Shown here: one piece after another, positions 56,639-64,000 of the stretch
Position numbering within the stretch: the stretch's first letter is position 1
Layout: every line of letters starts with the position of its first letter
Origin: Streptomyces sp. HPF1205
Lineage (GTDB): Bacteria > Actinomycetota > Actinomycetes > Streptomycetales > Streptomycetaceae
Assembly (NCBI RefSeq): GCF_020400825.1
Contig: NZ_JAINVH010000001.1
Location: forward strand, 310,001-374,000
Reading direction: 5' to 3'
DNA length: 64,000 nt
Translations under genes and position numbers: made by a program
Notes under the pieces: model-generated
Seen by the model: the letters and a program-made list of their open reading frames with translations, nothing else
Databases searched by the model: none
Told to the model about the DNA's origin: nothing

Positions 56639-57763
56639 GTGACCGAGCCCGTACGCCAGGACGTCCTCGCCGCCCGCCGGATCGTGGTCAAGATCGGCTC
56701 GTCCTCACTGACCACCGCGGCCGGCGGGCTCGACGCCGACCGGGTGGACGCCCTGGTGGACGTGCTGGCCAAGGCCAGGGACGACCGCGAGATCGTGCTC
56801 GTCTCCTCCGGCGCCATCGCCGCGGGACTGTCACCGCTCGGCCTGGAGCGGCGGCCCCGGGACCTGGCCAGGCAGCAGGCCGCGGCCAGCGTCGGCCAGG
56901 GCCTGCTGGTGGCCCGCTACACCGCCTCGTTCGCCCGCTACGGCATCCGCGTCGGGCAGGTCCTGCTCACCTCCGACGACGTCAGCCGCCGCACCCACTA
57001 CCGCAACGCCTACCGCACCCTCGACCAACTGCTGGCCATGGGCGCGCTCCCGGTGGTCAACGAGAACGACACCGTGGCCACCGACGAGATCCGGTTCGGC
57101 GACAACGACCGGCTCGCCGCGCTCGTCGCGCACCTGGTCCGGGCCGACCTCCTGGTGCTGCTGTCCGACGTGGACGGCCTGTACGACGGCGATCCGCGCA
57201 CCCCCGGCACCAGCAGGATCGCCGAGGTCCGGGGCCCGGGGGATCTCGACGGGATCTCCATCGGCAGCGCGGGGAAGTCCGGGGTGGGCACCGGTGGCAT
57301 GGTCACCAAGGTGGAGGCCGCGGGCATCGCGACCGGCGCGGGAGTGCCGGTGGTCCTCACCTCGGCCGTACACGCCGCCGACGCGCTCGCCGGGCGCCCC
57401 ACCGGGACCTACTTCCACCGCACCGGCAAGCGCTCCGCCGACCGGCTGCTGTGGCTGGCGCACGCCTCCGCCCCGCGCGGCGCGCTGCGGCTGGACCCGG
57501 GCGCGGTCCGCGCGGTCACCGAGCGGCGCAGCTCCCTGCTGCCGGCCGGCGTGACCGCGGTGGAGGGCGACTTCACCGCGGGCGACCCGGTGGACCTGCT
57601 CGACGAGTCCGGCCGGGCGGTCGCCCGCGGCCTGGTCAACTTCGACGCCCGCGAGCTGCCCCGGCTGCTCGGCCGCTCCACCCGCGACCTGGCCAGGGAA
57701 CTGGGCCCCGCCTACGAACGCGAGGTCGTCCACCGCGACGACCTGGTCCTGCTGGGCCTTTGA
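56639..57763 (+). CDS. proB: Glutamate 5-kinase
   Basis: A 374-residue enzyme catalysing the first step of proline synthesis (ATP plus glutamate to gamma-glutamyl phosphate). The amino-acid kinase domain has RIVVKIGSSSLTT, VSSGAIAAGL, NENDTVATDEIRFGDNDRLAA and GVGTGGMVTKVEAA. A C-terminal PUA domain follows (PGAVRAVTERRSSLLPAGV). GTG 56639 is preferred because GAGG lies 6 bases before it; ATG 56627 would add four residues. In M. tuberculosis proB sits next to obg, so the upstream 13 kb is inserted relative to that order. Confidence 0.96.
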   Translation: MTEPVRQDVLAARRIVVKIGSSSLTTAAGGLDADRVDALVDVLAKARDDREIVLVSSGAIAAGLSPLGLERRPRDLARQQAAASVGQGLLVARYTASFARYGIRVGQVLLTSDDVSRRTHYRNAYRTLDQLLAMGALPVVNENDTVATDEIRFGDNDRLAALVAHLVRADLLVLLSDVDGLYDGDPRTPGTSRIAEVRGPGDLDGISIGSAGKSGVGTGGMVTKVEAAGIATGAGVPVVLTSAVHAADALAGRPTGTYFHRTGKRSADRLLWLAHASAPRGALRLDPGAVRAVTERRSSLLPAGVTAVEGDFTAGDPVDLLDESGRAVARGLVNFDARELPRLLGRSTRDLARELGPAYEREVVHRDDLVLLGL

Positions 57764-57920
57764 CCTGCCGCTTCCCGTATCCGGTGGACGGATCCGGGGC
57801 CGCCGGCCGGCCCCTGGCGCGTCCTTCTTGGCCAAAACGCCCCCACCGCCTCCCGGAGCCTGGTCAACTCTTAAGCGGACCCTTTGTCGGGGAAGTCGTC
57901 CACAGGACAGGAGGCCGCCG

Positions 57921-58532
57921 GTGAAACGAGGGCGCCAAGGGCCGTTGTCCGGGAGTACGGCGCGGCGCGCGCTGGTCAGCGTCGAAGGCGTCGGTACCGG
58001 CGCCGGCGGCACCGACCGCGCCGACTGTGCCCGCGGCACCGCGGGCGTGGACGGCACCGAGGGCGCCGGCGGTGACGAGCGGGACGAGCGGACGGAGCGG
58101 TCCGAGCGGTCCGGGCGAGCGGAGTGGTCCGAGCGGTCCGAGCGAGCGGAGTGGTCCGAGCGGTCCGAGCGCGTGCCCCAGCAGGCGGTCTCGTCCCGGC
58201 TGTGGCACGTCACGCTCAGCGTCTCGGGGCCGCGCACCCCGCTCGCCGAGGTCAGACGCGGCCTGGAGCAGCTCGCCCACGACCACCCCTTCCTGCTGAC
58301 CAGCCGCTACGCCACCGACCACGCCGAGATCCGGTACTGGGAGGAGGCCCGCGACGTGCACGACGCCGCCGCGCTGGCCCTGCGGCTGTGGGGCGAGCAC
58401 CGCTCCACCGCCGGGCTGCCGCCCTGGGAGACCGTCGGCCTGGAAGTGATCGACCGGGCCACCTACCACCAGCGGCTGGCCGAGGGCTACGGTCCGCCGC
58501 CGGCGGTGCCGGTGGGCGTGCACCCGTTTTGA
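57921..58532 (+). CDS. Protein of unknown function between proB and proA
   Basis: A 203-residue protein I do not recognise by name. The first 90 or so residues are low-complexity, with a Ser-Glu-Arg repeat ([15 protein letters not shown]) encoded by a 27-base tandem repeat. The last 110 residues form a compact alpha/beta domain starting [20 protein letters not shown], with [24 protein letters not shown] and a C-terminal [22 protein letters not shown]. Similar small domains are conserved beside proA in Streptomyces. GTG 57921 is chosen because a strong AGGAGG lies 6 bases upstream; a frame to 57828 lacks one. A link to proline synthesis is only positional. Confidence 0.8.
   Translation: MKRGRQGPLSGSTARRALVSVEGVGTGAGGTDRADCARGTAGVDGTEGAGGDERDERTERSERSGRAEWSERSERAEWSERSERVPQQAVSSRLWHVTLSVSGPRTPLAEVRRGLEQLAHDHPFLLTSRYATDHAEIRYWEEARDVHDAAALALRLWGEHRSTAGLPPWETVGLEVIDRATYHQRLAEGYGPPPAVPVGVHPF
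58115..58168 (+). repeat. 27-base tandem repeat, two exact copies
   Basis: The copies 58115-58141 and 58142-58168 are identical, with partial copies on both sides. They encode the Ser-Glu-Arg-rich nine-residue unit of the protein between proB and proA. Confidence 0.9.
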
Positions 58533-58575
58533 GCCGGGGCGGGCATTCGCCCGTCCGGCGCGGGGCCGTGCCCGG

Positions 58576-58581
58576 TACGCT
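58576..58581 (+). promoter_or_regulatory. -10 box of proA, predicted leaderless
   Basis: TACGCT ends 6 bases before the proA ATG, and no RBS is present. Confidence 0.5.
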
Positions 58582-58587
58582 GCACCC

Positions 58588-59889
58588 ATGACCGCCAGCT
58601 CCTGGGAGATGCCCTCTCCGCTGCCCAAGTCGCCCGTCATGCTCGCGGCCTACCGGGCCCGTGCCGCCGCCGCCGACCTGGGCCCGCTGCCCCGGGCCGC
58701 CAAGGACGACGCGCTGGAGGCCATCGCCGACGCGCTGATCGTCCGCACCCAGGAGATCCTCGCGGCCAACGCGCAGGACGTGGCCCGCGCCGAGGAGGCC
58801 GGCACCAGCCCCGCGATCGTCGACCGGCTGACGCTGACCAGGGAGCGCATCGCCGCCATCGCCGCCGACGTGCGCCACGTGGCGGGCCTGGCCGACCCGG
58901 TCGGCGAGGTGCTGCGCGGCTCCACCCTGCCCAACGGGCTGGAGCTGCGGCAGATCAGGGTCCCGCTGGGTGTGGTCGGCATCATCTACGAGGCCCGGCC
59001 CAACGTCACGGTCGACGCCGCCGCCCTGTGCCTGAAATCGGGCAACGCGGTCCTGCTGCGCGGCTCGTCCTCCGCGTACGCCTCCAACACGGCCCTGGTC
59101 ACCGTGCTGCGCGACGCGGTCGGCGGCGCCGGGCTGCCCGCCGACGCCGTCCAGCTCGTCCCCGGCGAGAGCCGCGAGTCGGTCACCGAGCTGATGCGCG
59201 CCCGCGGCATGGTCGACGTCCTCATCCCCCGCGGCGGCGCGTCGCTGATCCGCACCGTGGTCGAGGGCTCCACCGTCCCGGTGATCGAGACCGGCACCGG
59301 CAACTGCCATGTGTACGTCGACGCCGAGGCCGACATCGAGACGGCCGTGCGGATCCTGGTGAACTCCAAGGCACAGCGGGTCAGCGTCTGCAACAGCGCC
59401 GAGACGCTGCTGGTGCACCAGGACATCGCCGAGCGGTTCCTGCCCCGGGCGCTGGACGCGCTCGCCGAGGCCGGGGTCACCGTGCACGGCGACCCCCGGG
59501 TGGCCGCCCTGGCCGAGGCGCACGGCACCAAGGCCACGGTGGTGCCGGCCACCGCCGAGGACTGGGAGACGGAGTACCTGTCGTACGACATCGCCGCCGC
59601 CGTCGTGGACTCCCTGGACGCGGCCGTCGGCCACATCCGGCTGTGGTCCTCCGGCCACACCGAGGCGATCGTCACCACCTCCCAGTCCGCGGCCCGCCGC
59701 TTCACCCGGCTGGTCGACGCGGCCGCGGTGATGGTCAACGCCTCGACCCGCTTCACCGACGGCGGCCAGTTCGGCTTCGGCGCGGAGATCGGCATCTCCA
59801 CCCAGAAGCTGCACGCCCGCGGGCCCATGGGGCTGCCCGAGCTGACCTCCACCAAATTCGTGGTCACCGGAGACGGTCACATCCGTTGA
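58588..59889 (+). CDS. proA: Gamma-glutamyl phosphate reductase
   Basis: A 433-residue aldehyde-dehydrogenase-fold enzyme that reduces gamma-glutamyl phosphate to glutamate semialdehyde with NADPH, the second step of proline synthesis. Signatures are [27 protein letters not shown], the catalytic cysteine near 268 in [11 protein letters not shown], and [17 protein letters not shown]. The ATG start lies 6 bases after TACGCT without an RBS, so the mRNA may be leaderless and proA may have its own promoter despite following proB. Confidence 0.97.
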   Translation: MTASSWEMPSPLPKSPVMLAAYRARAAAADLGPLPRAAKDDALEAIADALIVRTQEILAANAQDVARAEEAGTSPAIVDRLTLTRERIAAIAADVRHVAGLADPVGEVLRGSTLPNGLELRQIRVPLGVVGIIYEARPNVTVDAAALCLKSGNAVLLRGSSSAYASNTALVTVLRDAVGGAGLPADAVQLVPGESRESVTELMRARGMVDVLIPRGGASLIRTVVEGSTVPVIETGTGNCHVYVDAEADIETAVRILVNSKAQRVSVCNSAETLLVHQDIAERFLPRALDALAEAGVTVHGDPRVAALAEAHGTKATVVPATAEDWETEYLSYDIAAAVVDSLDAAVGHIRLWSSGHTEAIVTTSQSAARRFTRLVDAAAVMVNASTRFTDGGQFGFGAEIGISTQKLHARGPMGLPELTSTKFVVTGDGHIR

Positions 59890-59973
59890 CAGGCGTCCCC
59901 GGAGCCCCGTGAGAGCGCACAGGCAGCGCACAGCCGGGCACATTTCCCCTGCCCAAAGGGCCAACTTCCGCAT

Positions 59974-59979
59974 TACCCT
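59974..59979 (+). promoter_or_regulatory. -10 box of the 159-residue membrane protein gene, predicted leaderless
   Basis: TACCCT ends 6 bases before the ATG at 59986 and no RBS is present. Confidence 0.45.
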
Positions 59980-59985
59980 GAACAG

Positions 59986-60465
59986 ATGCCGGACGATGAC
60001 GAGTTCGCCTCCGTAGTCCTCGACGAAGATTTCGTACGGTCCGCCCTGTTCCACGAGCCCACGGCCCGGGAACGGATGCTTGCCGTCGCCGAAGGTCCAG
60101 TGCTCCCGCCCGGCAGGCCCGGACGGCACAGAAGGCCGGCCGTCGTCCCCGAGCTGGGCGAGGACGCCGCCGCCGATTTCGACGAGCTGTACGCGGCCGG
60201 GCACCCGTACCGCGGCAGCACCACCCGCTGGCACCGTCCGGTCGCCTGGGCACTGGCCGTGGTGATGGGCATCGGAGTGGTCGCCCTGACCTTCGCCGCG
60301 GTCTACCGGGGGGCGAGCGGCAGCCGGCAGCCCGGCCCGCCGGCACCCTCCAGCGGCACCGTGGGGAGGGTCGGCCCGGTGGGCAGCGGCGGGGCTGCCG
60401 CCACCGGCTCGGGACCGTCCGCCCCCCAGGGCGTGGGTCCCCTGGTCGGCACCTCGCTTCCGTGA
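59986..60465 (+). CDS. Single-pass membrane protein of unknown function, 159 residues
   Basis: Unnamed, but clearly related to the next gene. The cytoplasmic N-terminus starts DDDEFASVVLDEDFVRSALF and continues EPTARERM. One membrane helix follows at about residues 86-106 (WALAVVMGIGVVALTFAAVY), after HPYRGSTTRWHRP. The outer tail of about 50 residues is rich in Gly, Ser and Pro. The neighbour at 60806 has the matching motif YRSVVFDESFVRAARIQEF and SARERL before its own helix. The conserved acidic motif probably binds a shared cytoplasmic partner. The start follows TACCCT by 6 bases. Confidence 0.8.
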   Translation: MPDDDEFASVVLDEDFVRSALFHEPTARERMLAVAEGPVLPPGRPGRHRRPAVVPELGEDAAADFDELYAAGHPYRGSTTRWHRPVAWALAVVMGIGVVALTFAAVYRGASGSRQPGPPAPSSGTVGRVGPVGSGGAAATGSGPSAPQGVGPLVGTSLP

Positions 60466-60575
60466 TCCCGTGTCCGCGATCCTGCCTCTGCGGTCCTGCT
60501 TGTGTGATCCCCCTCTGCGGTCCTGCCTCTGTGCTTGTGTCCCGTCGTCCCGTTCGTCGTCCCGTCGTCCCGCCG

Positions 60576-60610
60576 CCGTGCCTCCCGGCCGCTCCGGCAG
60601 GGAGGCACGG
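60576..60610 (+). terminator. Hairpin downstream of the 159-residue membrane protein gene
   Basis: An 11-bp stem CCGTGCCTCCC/GGGAGGCACGG with a 13-base loop. Confidence 0.65.
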
Positions 60611-60793
60611 CCCGGCATCGTCCTGAGTTCCGCTCCCGGCCGATCGCCCGTCCGGCCCTCCGACCCGGCCTCGGTCCCCACCTCGGTCCCTGCCTCGGTC
60701 TCCGCCCCGGTCACCGCTCCTGGTCCGGGCCGAATTTCTGATCTCCAGTCAAGTTGACCGGTACCGGGGCGTTTATTCGTGTGCTCGGAGACT

Positions 60794-60799
60794 TAACCT
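60794..60799 (+). promoter_or_regulatory. -10 box of the 405-residue membrane protein gene, predicted leaderless
   Basis: TAACCT ends 6 bases before the ATG at 60806 and no RBS is present. TTGACC at 60754-60759 is too far upstream (34 bases) to be its -35 box. Confidence 0.45.
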
Positions 60800-60805
60800 T
60801 GTGAT

Positions 60806-62023
60806 ATGAGCGGCTCTGGAGAGCCCCCGGAGGGCACGCCCGAGGGCGTCCCCGGAGGCGACGACGAGTACCGATCCGTCGTCTTCGACGAATCGTTCGT
60901 CAGGGCTGCCCGGATCCAGGAATTCTCCGCCAGGGAGCGGCTGGACGGCGCCGCCCGGGCGGTGCGGGTCCGGCACGTGCTGCCCCGCGGCCTGGCCCGG
61001 CAGGCGACCGCCCTGATCCTGCTCATCGTGGTGGCCTTCGGCTTCGCGGTGTACATGGGGGTGCGGCACCCCTACCGCTCCGGCTCCCAGGACCCGGCCG
61101 TGCGGCTGCGCGCCACCGTCATCCCGCTGGTGCCCGCCGGCCCCGTACCCGCCGTGCCGGCCGCGTCGCCCTTCGCGGGCAGTGCGGCCGCGCATTACCG
61201 GGTCGGCGCGGAGGGCATCAACCCCGCCGACGGCTCCCGCGGCATCGGCGGCTACTCCGAGGCCGAGGTCGACCGGGCCTACACCCTCGCCAAGGAGTAC
61301 CTGACGGACTCCGGGCTGGATCCCCGCACCACCCTCAGCGGTGACGTGGGCGAGGTCCGCAACCTGCTCGACCCCGGGCAGCTCGACCAGTTCGACTCCA
61401 GCCTGTCCCGGCCCGCCGACGACGGACTGCACGAGGCCACCGGCTGGCTGGTGCGCTTCGACCCGGCCGCCGGTGTGCGGATGGTCACCGACCAGGTCCG
61501 GGTCCAGGGCACCTTGCGGGCCGCCCGCGCCGACGACGACCAGCTGGAGGTCGCCGCCGACCACACCTACGTCTACGCGCTGCGCGGCCCGGACCCCGCG
61601 AGCGGCGTGTCGCTTTTCACGGTACGGCGCCAGTTGCGCTTCCGGTTCGACCACGACGACCTGCGGGACCATCACGTCCAGCTCGTCCAGGCCGACGTCG
61701 CGGCCGGTCCGCTGGCCTGCGCCGCCCCCGTCGAGGGCTTCCGCCCGGTACTCGCCGGGCAGACGGCGCCCGGCGGCCTGCCCGGTGACGACCCGTACGA
61801 CCACGACCACCCGGCCGGCGAGGTGTGCGCCCCGCTGGCGTCCGCCGCCCCGGCCGGGCCGGCCGCTCCCGCCACGACGGCCCCGGCCACGTCGGCCACG
61901 ACGGCCACCCCGGCATCGGCTACCGCGTCGGCGGCTCCTCCTCGCGGTCCTCTCCCGGCTCCTCCGGCGAGCCGGACCCCGGCGGCCGTTCGGCCGTCCG
62001 CGTCGCCGACCCCGAGCCCGTGA
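60806..62023 (+). CDS. Single-pass membrane protein of unknown function, 405 residues
   Basis: Related to the preceding 159-residue protein through the cytoplasmic motif DDEYRSVVFDESFVRAARIQ. One membrane helix covers about 67-87 (ALILLIVVAFGFAVYMGV). The extracytoplasmic part of about 250 residues contains a folded region, GGYSEAEVDRAYTLAKEYL and VRVQGTLRAARADDDQLEV, which looks like a sensor or accessory domain. It ends in an Ala/Pro/Thr tail. The final 104 bases overlap the 3' end of the M48 protease gene on the other strand, in both cases within low-complexity tails. The function is not known. Confidence 0.83.
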   Translation: MSGSGEPPEGTPEGVPGGDDEYRSVVFDESFVRAARIQEFSARERLDGAARAVRVRHVLPRGLARQATALILLIVVAFGFAVYMGVRHPYRSGSQDPAVRLRATVIPLVPAGPVPAVPAASPFAGSAAAHYRVGAEGINPADGSRGIGGYSEAEVDRAYTLAKEYLTDSGLDPRTTLSGDVGEVRNLLDPGQLDQFDSSLSRPADDGLHEATGWLVRFDPAAGVRMVTDQVRVQGTLRAARADDDQLEVAADHTYVYALRGPDPASGVSLFTVRRQLRFRFDHDDLRDHHVQLVQADVAAGPLACAAPVEGFRPVLAGQTAPGGLPGDDPYDHDHPAGEVCAPLASAAPAGPAAPATTAPATSATTATPASATASAAPPRGPLPAPPASRTPAAVRPSASPTPSP

Positions 62024-63077
62024 ACACGTCGCGCAGCTTGCCGCCCAGGTCGCCCGCCCCGTTGGAGAGGTCCCTGATCAGGCCCATCAGCGGGTCCTTG
62101 CTCTGCTTCACCGTGTCCGCGTAGTGGTTCGCCGACTCCTTGAAGGCGTCGCTGACCGAGGTGTCCCGGTCCTCGGTGCGCCGCGGGTAGTGGCCGTCCA
62201 TCAGCCGCTGGTAGTCCCGGCCGGCGGCCCACCGGCGCAGCTCGGAGGCGCGCACGGTGGTGAAGGGGTGGCTGCGCGGCAGCACGTTCAGGATCTTCAG
62301 GACCGAGTCGCGCAGGTCGCCGGCGGCCTCGTACTCGTCGGCCTGCTTCAAGAACGCGTCCACGTTCATCTCGTGCAGGTGGTTGCCGCCGGCTATCTTC
62401 ATCAGGCCGCGCATCGACGCCTGCAGGTCCTGCCCCACCAGCAGGCCGGCCCGGTCCGCGGACAGCTCCGACTTGCGGAACCACTCGCGCAGCGCCGTGA
62501 CGATCGCCAGGACCGCCAGGTTGCCCAGCGGTATCCACGCCACCCGGATGGCCAGACTGGTCAGGAACAGCAGTATCGTCCGGTAGACCGAGTGGCCGGA
62601 CAGGGCGTGGCCCACCTCGTGGCCGACGACCGCCCGCATCTCCTCCTCGTCCAGCAGCTCCAGCAGGCCGGTGGTGATCACGATGATCGGCTCGTCCATG
62701 CCGATGCACATCGCGTTGGGCCGCGGGTCCTGCGTGACGTACATCGCGGGGACCTTCTCCAGGTCCAGGATCCAACAGGCGTCCCGCAGCATGTGGTTGA
62801 GGTGGGCGAACTGCTCGTCGCTGACCCGCACCGAGTCCGACAGGAACAGCAGCCGCAGGCTCCGCTCGGGGACGAGGCCGCTGAGCGCCTTGAACACCGT
62901 GTCGAACCCGCTCAGTTTGCGCAGGGCCACCAGGGCGGACCGGTCCGCCGGGTGCTCGTACGCGCGGGAGGAGATGTCGGGGAAGCGGCGGCGCTTTCGA
63001 CCGGGCAGCTTTTCCGTGCTCACCCGGTCGGCTCCGGCCTCGCCGGTTCCCTTCGGCGCTTCGTTCGGTTCGGACAT
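61920..63077 (-). CDS. M48 family membrane zinc metalloprotease
   Basis: A 385-residue HtpX/Oma1-like protease. The zinc motif is HEVGH at 153-157, with a third ligand Glu near 204 in SELSADRAG. A hydrophobic segment (about 166-194) between them anchors it in the membrane. An N-terminal basic region and an acidic Glu/Pro-rich C-terminus flank the domain. The family degrades misfolded membrane proteins or processes envelope proteins; the target here is unknown. The ATG has no strong RBS. Its 3' end overlaps the convergent membrane protein gene by 104 bases. Confidence 0.92.
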   Translation of the reverse strand: MSEPNEAPKGTGEAGADRVSTEKLPGRKRRRFPDISSRAYEHPADRSALVALRKLSGFDTVFKALSGLVPERSLRLLFLSDSVRVSDEQFAHLNHMLRDACWILDLEKVPAMYVTQDPRPNAMCIGMDEPIIVITTGLLELLDEEEMRAVVGHEVGHALSGHSVYRTILLFLTSLAIRVAWIPLGNLAVLAIVTALREWFRKSELSADRAGLLVGQDLQASMRGLMKIAGGNHLHEMNVDAFLKQADEYEAAGDLRDSVLKILNVLPRSHPFTTVRASELRRWAAGRDYQRLMDGHYPRRTEDRDTSVSDAFKESANHYADTVKQSKDPLMGLIRDLSNGAGDLGGKLRDVFTGSGSATRTAERPPGSGSPEEPGEDREEEPPTR

Positions 63078-63214
63078 ACTGGGCCCAACCCCCTGCTAGC
63101 CAACCGTTACACAGTCAGGACGCGCGGAGCCTGCGCGAAGTTCCCCCGGGCCCGCCCGTACGATGTGCCGAGAGTCATCATGACGTCCCCGAACGAGCAA
63201 AGGGTCCCGCCATC

Positions 63215-63373
63215 ATGCCGACGACCGTCGCAGCCTCCGCCCTCACCCCGCTCACGACCCTCGCCGAGAACGGCGGCCACCACAACAGCCTCAGCCCGTA
63301 CCTGACCGGATTCGGGGCGCTGGGCGCGCTGCTGCTCCTGCTGGTGATCGTGACCCGCTTCAACCGGGACTAG
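63215..63373 (+). CDS. 52-residue membrane protein upstream of nadD
   Basis: A very short gene whose product starts [20 protein letters not shown], continues [16 protein letters not shown], and ends with one membrane helix ([12 protein letters not shown]) and the basic RFNRD. I recall near-identical proteins directly upstream of nadD in other Streptomyces genomes, which supports it as real. An AGGG lies about 13 bases before the ATG, and a TACGAT box lies at 63157-63162. The stop is followed one base later by the nadD start, so the two are probably one transcript. The function is unknown. Confidence 0.82.
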   Translation: MPTTVAASALTPLTTLAENGGHHNSLSPYLTGFGALGALLLLLVIVTRFNRD

Positions 63374-63374
63374 C

Positions 63375-63980
63375 ATGATCGCGGCGAAGAAGCAGCGCAT
63401 CGGTGTGATGGGCGGCACGTTCGATCCCATCCACCACGGGCACCTCGTGGCCGCGAGCGAGGTGGCGAGCCTGTTCCACCTGGACGAGGTCGTGTTCGTG
63501 CCCACCGGGCAGCCCTGGCAGAAGGACGAGCGCAAGGTGTCCGCCGCCGAGGACCGCTACCTCATGACGGTGATCGCGACCGCTTCCAACCCGCAGTTCT
63601 CGGTCAGCCGCAGCGACATCGACCGCGGCGGCAAGACCTACACCATCGACACGCTGCGGGATTTGCGCGCGGAGCACCCGACGGCGGATCTTTTCTTCAT
63701 CACCGGTGCCGACGCGCTCGCCCAGATCTTCTCCTGGCGCGACGCGGAGGAGCTGTTCTCGCTGGCGCATTTCATCGGCGTGACCCGTCCCGGGCATACG
63801 CTGTCCGACCCGGGCTTCCCCGAGGGCGGGGTCTCCCTCGTGGAGGTCCCGGCGCTGGCCATCTCGTCGACCGACTGCCGCCAGCGGGTGGCCAAGGGGG
63901 AGCCGGTCTGGTACTTGGTTCCGGACGGTGTGGTGCGCTACATCGACAAACGCGCGCTGTACCGGGACGCGACCGGGTAG
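63375..63980 (+). CDS. nadD: Nicotinate-nucleotide adenylyltransferase
   Basis: A 201-residue enzyme converting nicotinate mononucleotide to deamido-NAD. The nucleotidyltransferase motif is [15 protein letters not shown], the substrate loop [11 protein letters not shown], and the C-terminal ATP-binding signature ISSTDCRQR. The ATG at 63375 is two bases after the stop of the small membrane protein gene; an internal ATG at 63408 would remove the first strand and is unlikely. In Streptomyces coelicolor a LytR-CpsA-Psr glycopolymer transferase gene is expected just downstream, outside this window. Confidence 0.97.
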   Translation: MIAAKKQRIGVMGGTFDPIHHGHLVAASEVASLFHLDEVVFVPTGQPWQKDERKVSAAEDRYLMTVIATASNPQFSVSRSDIDRGGKTYTIDTLRDLRAEHPTADLFFITGADALAQIFSWRDAEELFSLAHFIGVTRPGHTLSDPGFPEGGVSLVEVPALAISSTDCRQRVAKGEPVWYLVPDGVVRYIDKRALYRDATG

Positions 63981-64000
63981 CCGACGCAACGAAACACGCG

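Larger units (their letters stand above)
60466..60805. other. 340-base intergenic region with simple repeats
   Basis: No supported gene. Imperfect repeats of CCTCTGCGGTCCTGC lie at 60480-60535, CGTCCCGT-type repeats at 60538-60572, and CCTCGGTC repeats at 60665-60705. The hairpin at 60576-60610 and the promoter elements of the next gene, TTGACC at 60754-60759 and TAACCT at 60794-60799, lie here. Confidence 0.6.

Noticed and set aside
58115..58168. Two-copy 27-base repeat as a CRISPR
   Set aside because: No spacers; it is an in-frame coding repeat.

Overview
The window is very GC-rich, uses GTG and TTG starts freely, and looks like the chromosome core of a Streptomyces-like actinomycete (family Streptomycetaceae). 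The backbone pepN, mycothiol-type DsbA protein, rpiB, nei, tig, clpP1-clpP2-clpX, valS-folC-DUF4233-ndk, rne, rplU-rpmA-obg, proB, proA, nadD follows the order known around Rv2467 to Rv2421c in Mycobacterium tuberculosis. An mreBCD-PBP2-rodA block sits between ndk and rne, as expected for a sporulating filamentous relative. I see no insertion sequence, prophage, CRISPR array or rRNA.

Layout. 1-12 kb: a partial AbiEi-like gene, pepN, a Rv2466c-type thioredoxin-fold protein, a VOC protein, bioY, rpiB, nei, an Eis-like acetyltransferase, a SpoIIE-type phosphatase with a 64-residue membrane protein, an asparaginase and a divergent Lrp/AsnC regulator. 12-17 kb: divergent tRNA-Gly and tRNA-Pro, trigger factor, and the two ClpP subunits with ClpX behind a ClgR-like site. 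17-18.7 kb: a lower-GC patch with a small four-cysteine secreted protein and a Pro/Gln/Tyr-rich membrane protein. 18.8-24 kb: valS, folC, DUF4233, ndk. 24-30.4 kb: the cell-shape operon. 30.5-36.2 kb: the radical-SAM pair TIGR03960/TIGR03936, split by two secreted-protein genes on the other strand. 36.4-43.6 kb: a very long RNase E/G, ribosomal proteins L21 and L27, and Obg.

43.7-56.6 kb is an envelope-glycan island between obg and proB: a GT2/GtrA pair, another GT2, two convergent Stealth-family phosphotransferases (one fused to a GT4 glycosyltransferase), a beta-rich companion protein, a Tat-exported PIG-L deacetylase lipoprotein with a propeller-like tail, and a GalE epimerase. The genes overlap by 4 bases at three junctions. 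I infer assembly of a phosphodiester-linked cell-wall glycopolymer. 56.6-64 kb: proB and proA with a small unknown gene between them, two related membrane proteins, a membrane M48 protease, a 52-residue membrane protein and nadD.

Regulatory signals that can be read directly include many long GC-rich hairpins at gene ends, a run of TANNNT boxes 6-7 bases before start codons (leaderless mRNAs), a ClgR-like site before clpP1, Crp-like palindromes before bioY and in the island's divergent promoter region, and a palindrome-packed mreB promoter. Functions come from motif recognition alone; no database search was possible.
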